Under the pieces are notes generated by a model that had not been told where the DNA came from, searched no databases, and was given only the letters and a program-made list of their open reading frames with translations. This document shows positions 63,778-64,000 of a stretch of DNA of 64,000 bases, piece by piece (the stretch's first letter is position 1; every line of letters begins with the position of its first letter). This DNA comes from Delftia acidovorans (GTDB taxonomy: Bacteria; Pseudomonadota; Gammaproteobacteria; Burkholderiales; Burkholderiaceae_C), in assembly GCA_031286585.1 (NCBI GenBank), contig JAITUC010000011.1, positions 124,001-188,000 of the forward strand, in the 5' to 3' direction. A program made the position numbers and the translations under genes.

Positions 63778-63855
63778 ATGTGCACAGCCCCCTCCAAGAC
63801 GGCCGCTGCACCCCTGATCAATCACACCAACTCACACGATTTTGACATGCTATGA
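63778..63855 (+). CDS. 25-residue leader-like peptide before the gp16-like gene
   Basis: A short frame starts ATG at 63778 behind AAGGG and ends with TGA overlapping the next ATG (ATGA). The peptide reads MCTAPSKTAAAPLINHTNSH followed by DFDML. It lies just downstream of the early promoter, so it would be the first translated unit of the early transcript. It could be a coupling leader or a small protein; no family. Confidence 0.45.
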   Translation: MCTAPSKTAAAPLINHTNSHDFDML

Positions 63856-64000
63856 AACAGCTACGAACAGCCGCTGAAGCCCGCGCGTGGTTGGACTACC
63901 AGGGCATCACCATCTCCCAGTGGTCCAGGGAAAACAATGTCCATCACAGCCTGGTCCGCGAGATCCTTGCCGGGCGAAAAAAATGCCTGCGCGGCATGAG
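63852..64000 (+). CDS. BcepMu gp16-like DNA-binding protein (partial, cut by window end)
   Basis: Only the first 49 residues are seen. They read MKQLRTAAEARAWLDYQGIT, then ISQWSRENNVHHSLVREILAG, and RKKCLRGMS, which fits the small phage-associated helix-turn-helix family named for BcepMu gp16. In those phages it is the first early gene, opposite the repressor, and the transposase genes follow. ATG overlaps the stop of the leader-like peptide. Confidence 0.75.
   Translation, partial: MKQLRTAAEARAWLDYQGITISQWSRENNVHHSLVREILAGRKKCLRGM

Larger units (their letters stand above)
45825..64000. mobile_element. Chimeric, probably defective prophage (Mu/BcepMu-like part fused to another phage's tail-fibre and lysis module)
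   Basis: From the tRNA to the window end nearly all genes are phage-type and read leftward in an overlapping chain. The right part (54830-64000) follows the BcepMu/Mu order: repressor, gp16-like gene, lysis, gp26/27-like, terminase, portal, F, G. The left part (46062-54810) has fibre-like proteins, a second lysis set and a gp49-type gene. No protease, major capsid, tube, sheath or tape-measure gene lies between them. The element continues beyond the right edge, where a transposase or integrase should show which phage type owns the ends. The left boundary is uncertain, anywhere from the tRNA 3' end to 46060. Confidence 0.85.

Overview
The window is GC-rich chromosomal DNA of a Betaproteobacterium. 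Gene content (Comamonadaceae-type porin, DctA with a hybrid kinase, DUF1631 protein, EttA, RhlE) and codon use point to the Comamonadaceae, in the Delftia/Comamonas/Acidovorax range. The species cannot be fixed from sequence reading alone. About 45.8 kb of host DNA is followed by about 18 kb of prophage that runs off the right edge.

Region 1 (162-15792) is one tightly packed rightward operon for an exopolysaccharide. WecB supplies UDP-ManNAc. A BcsB-like periplasmic subunit, an NfrB-like processive glycosyltransferase and an NfrA-like outer-membrane TPR/barrel protein form a trans-envelope synthase. The glycosyltransferase ends in an MshEN-type c-di-GMP-binding tail with exact 24-5-24 spacing. 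Behind them lies an acylation module: two AlgJ-like SGNH proteins, an AlgI/DltB-like MBOAT, a dedicated carrier protein, a DltA-like adenylating ligase, an AlgF-like periplasmic protein and an acyl-CoA dehydrogenase. This combination of synthase, Alg/Dlt-like transfer and a ligase-carrier-dehydrogenase trio is the best candidate in the window for an undescribed system. It would be a c-di-GMP-controlled ManNAc-type polysaccharide carrying an unusual carrier-derived acyl or aminoacyl group. A convergent DUF4434 lipoprotein (15810-16784) may be its hydrolase.

Region 2 (16947-26394) holds dctA, a divergent hybrid sensor kinase, a LuxR-type response regulator, a porin, a small membrane peptide and an MCE lipid-transport set (permease, MCE protein, lipoprotein) with no ATPase gene beside it. 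Region 3 (26455-34851) is a metal-resistance island. It has a CadR/PbrR-type regulator, a 19-bp-spacer promoter, a CadA/ZntA-type ATPase with a His/Asp-rich N-terminus and a DUF3703 protein. A periplasmic copper set follows: DUF2946-like protein, small exported protein, TolC-type channel, multicopper oxidase, cupredoxin, DUF411 and CusF-like proteins. Region 4 (34918-45662) holds a P1/DmpA-type peptidase, an FAD monooxygenase, a DUF1631 protein, EttA, RhlE and an M14-like lipoprotein, then tRNA-Arg(UCU).

Region 5 (about 45.8 kb to the window end) is a prophage transcribed mostly leftward. Its right half is BcepMu/Mu-like: divergent repressor and gp16-like early gene, lysis cassette, gp26/gp27-like proteins, terminase, portal, F and G homologues. 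After gene G it jumps, through a short AT-rich junction near 54.7-54.8 kb, to a second module of tail-fibre-like proteins with its own holin, endolysin and spanins. No protease, major capsid, sheath, tube or tape-measure gene is present. The element therefore looks like a chimeric, probably defective prophage next to a tRNA gene, and it carries two lysis cassettes and several small unexplained genes.
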